A stretch of DNA of 64,000 nt from Hippopus hippopus (lineage: Eukaryota > Mollusca > Bivalvia > Cardiida > Cardiidae), in the NCBI GenBank assembly GCA_946811185.2, contig OX328097.1, positions 11,788,252-11,852,251 on the forward strand, read 5' to 3'. The position numbers were made by a program, and so were the translations under genes. Of this stretch, positions 63,615 to 64,000 are shown one piece after another. Each line of letters starts with the position of its first letter. The first letter of the stretch is position 1. The notes under the pieces are model-generated. The model saw only the letters and a list, made by a program, of their open reading frames with translations, was not told the origin of the DNA and did not search any database.

Positions 63615-64000
63615 TGTATTTTCGTGAAAAAGAAAAGAGAAAGCATTAAGTTCGTGTTGTTTTCGCAGGACTATCTTGACGTATTGGAAAGGGTGAATAA
63701 AAAATCAGACTAAATGCTAAGATTTTTTTCCTTTCTCCGTCGGTGTTTTCTACCCATTCTTATAAAAATCTTTTATTTCGTCAGTTCTTGAGTTTGATCA
63801 AATTATGGGAGTCATTCTAAGTTAAATTCCACAGCTCAAATCATTTCTATCGTCAGCATTATTATTATGAAATATTTTAGAATCTAAAACTTAAAAACGT
63901 TTGGTAAAGATTTAACTTTCGTTAGCTTGACTTAAAGGCGCATTTGACTAGAATTTGTTTCGAATTTTTTTTAGAAAATCTTAACAAAGACTGCTGTTGG
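63615..64000. other. No recognised feature
   Basis: TTCGTGTTGTTTTCGCAG ends at about 63668 and could be an acceptor; the 15 codons that follow end in TAA. The frame is not compatible with the Rho exon. A faint family C scrap (GGTGTTTTCTACCC) lies near 63743. Confidence 0.45.

Noticed and set aside
63279..63713. 144-codon frame, possible last exon of the Rho gene
   Set aside because: The frame crosses a whole family A element. The putative exon after the acceptor near 63668 gives an early stop when joined to the Rho donor phase.

Overview
The window reads as nuclear DNA of an animal, most probably a heterodont (venerid-like) clam. The grounds are AT-rich sequence with no dense coding, two isolated exons with consensus splice sites, tRNA-headed SINEs with CAATCAATC-type tails, a mollusc-type tandem-core element at 26.8-27.7 kb, and a hairpin repeat at 47.8-48.0 kb of a kind I associate with heterodont bivalves. 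The organism is inferred from repeat content; no species-level marker is present.

Protein-coding content is very small. I can support two single exons of Rho-family small GTPases: one on the minus strand at 13959-14116, one on the plus strand at 56031-56187. They lie 42 kb apart and point away from each other. Both contain the P-loop and switch I and both end at the same codon and phase (TTT GAC/GAT AAC TAT GCA G|GT), so they are related genes with a shared intron position. I could not find their downstream exons in the window. The only other coding remnant is a decayed N-terminal piece of a Tc1/mariner transposase at 39.5-39.7 kb. No real tRNA, rRNA, CRISPR array or bacterial-type operon was found.

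Almost everything else is short non-autonomous mobile DNA. Three families dominate, named here A (about 265 bp, about 25 copies), B (about 215 bp, about 34 copies) and C (about 228 bp, about 36 copies). Each carries one long near-perfect palindrome. B and C have ends of the type TTA(A)CCCTTT...AAAGGGTTA. Less common are D (about 365 bp, 5 copies), E (about 155 bp fold-back, 4 copies), F (one copy, two palindromes), G (4 copies), H (2 copies), two mariner-type elements with TA target duplications, two hAT-like insertions with 8-bp duplications, single fold-backs, and about two dozen SINE pieces of at least five types. Several SINEs have clear 12-14 bp target-site duplications.

Layout: 0-14 kb repeats plus the first Rho exon; 14-26 kb dense A/B/C/D/E with a 51-bp tandem array and a 252-bp tandem duplication; 26.8-27.7 kb mollusc tandem-core element; 28-33 kb C copies, a nested 24-bp-TIR element and GACA-rich repeats; 33-38 kb mostly unique DNA with a diverged duplication and a fold-back; 39.0-40.0 kb G element split by a mariner; 40-43 kb mostly unique; 43.4-45.6 kb one C copy holding two other transposons; 46 kb ATCC satellite; 47.8 kb F; 48-56 kb C copies and SINEs; 56 kb second Rho exon; 57-64 kb more A/B/C/D and SINEs.

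The most unusual signal is that families A, B and F, which differ at their ends, carry the same 67-bp palindromic module in register, placed 33-42 bp from one end, with paired changes that keep the hairpin intact. Family C has an unrelated palindrome of the same length, 67 bp. The nested insertions allow part of the insertion order to be read directly.
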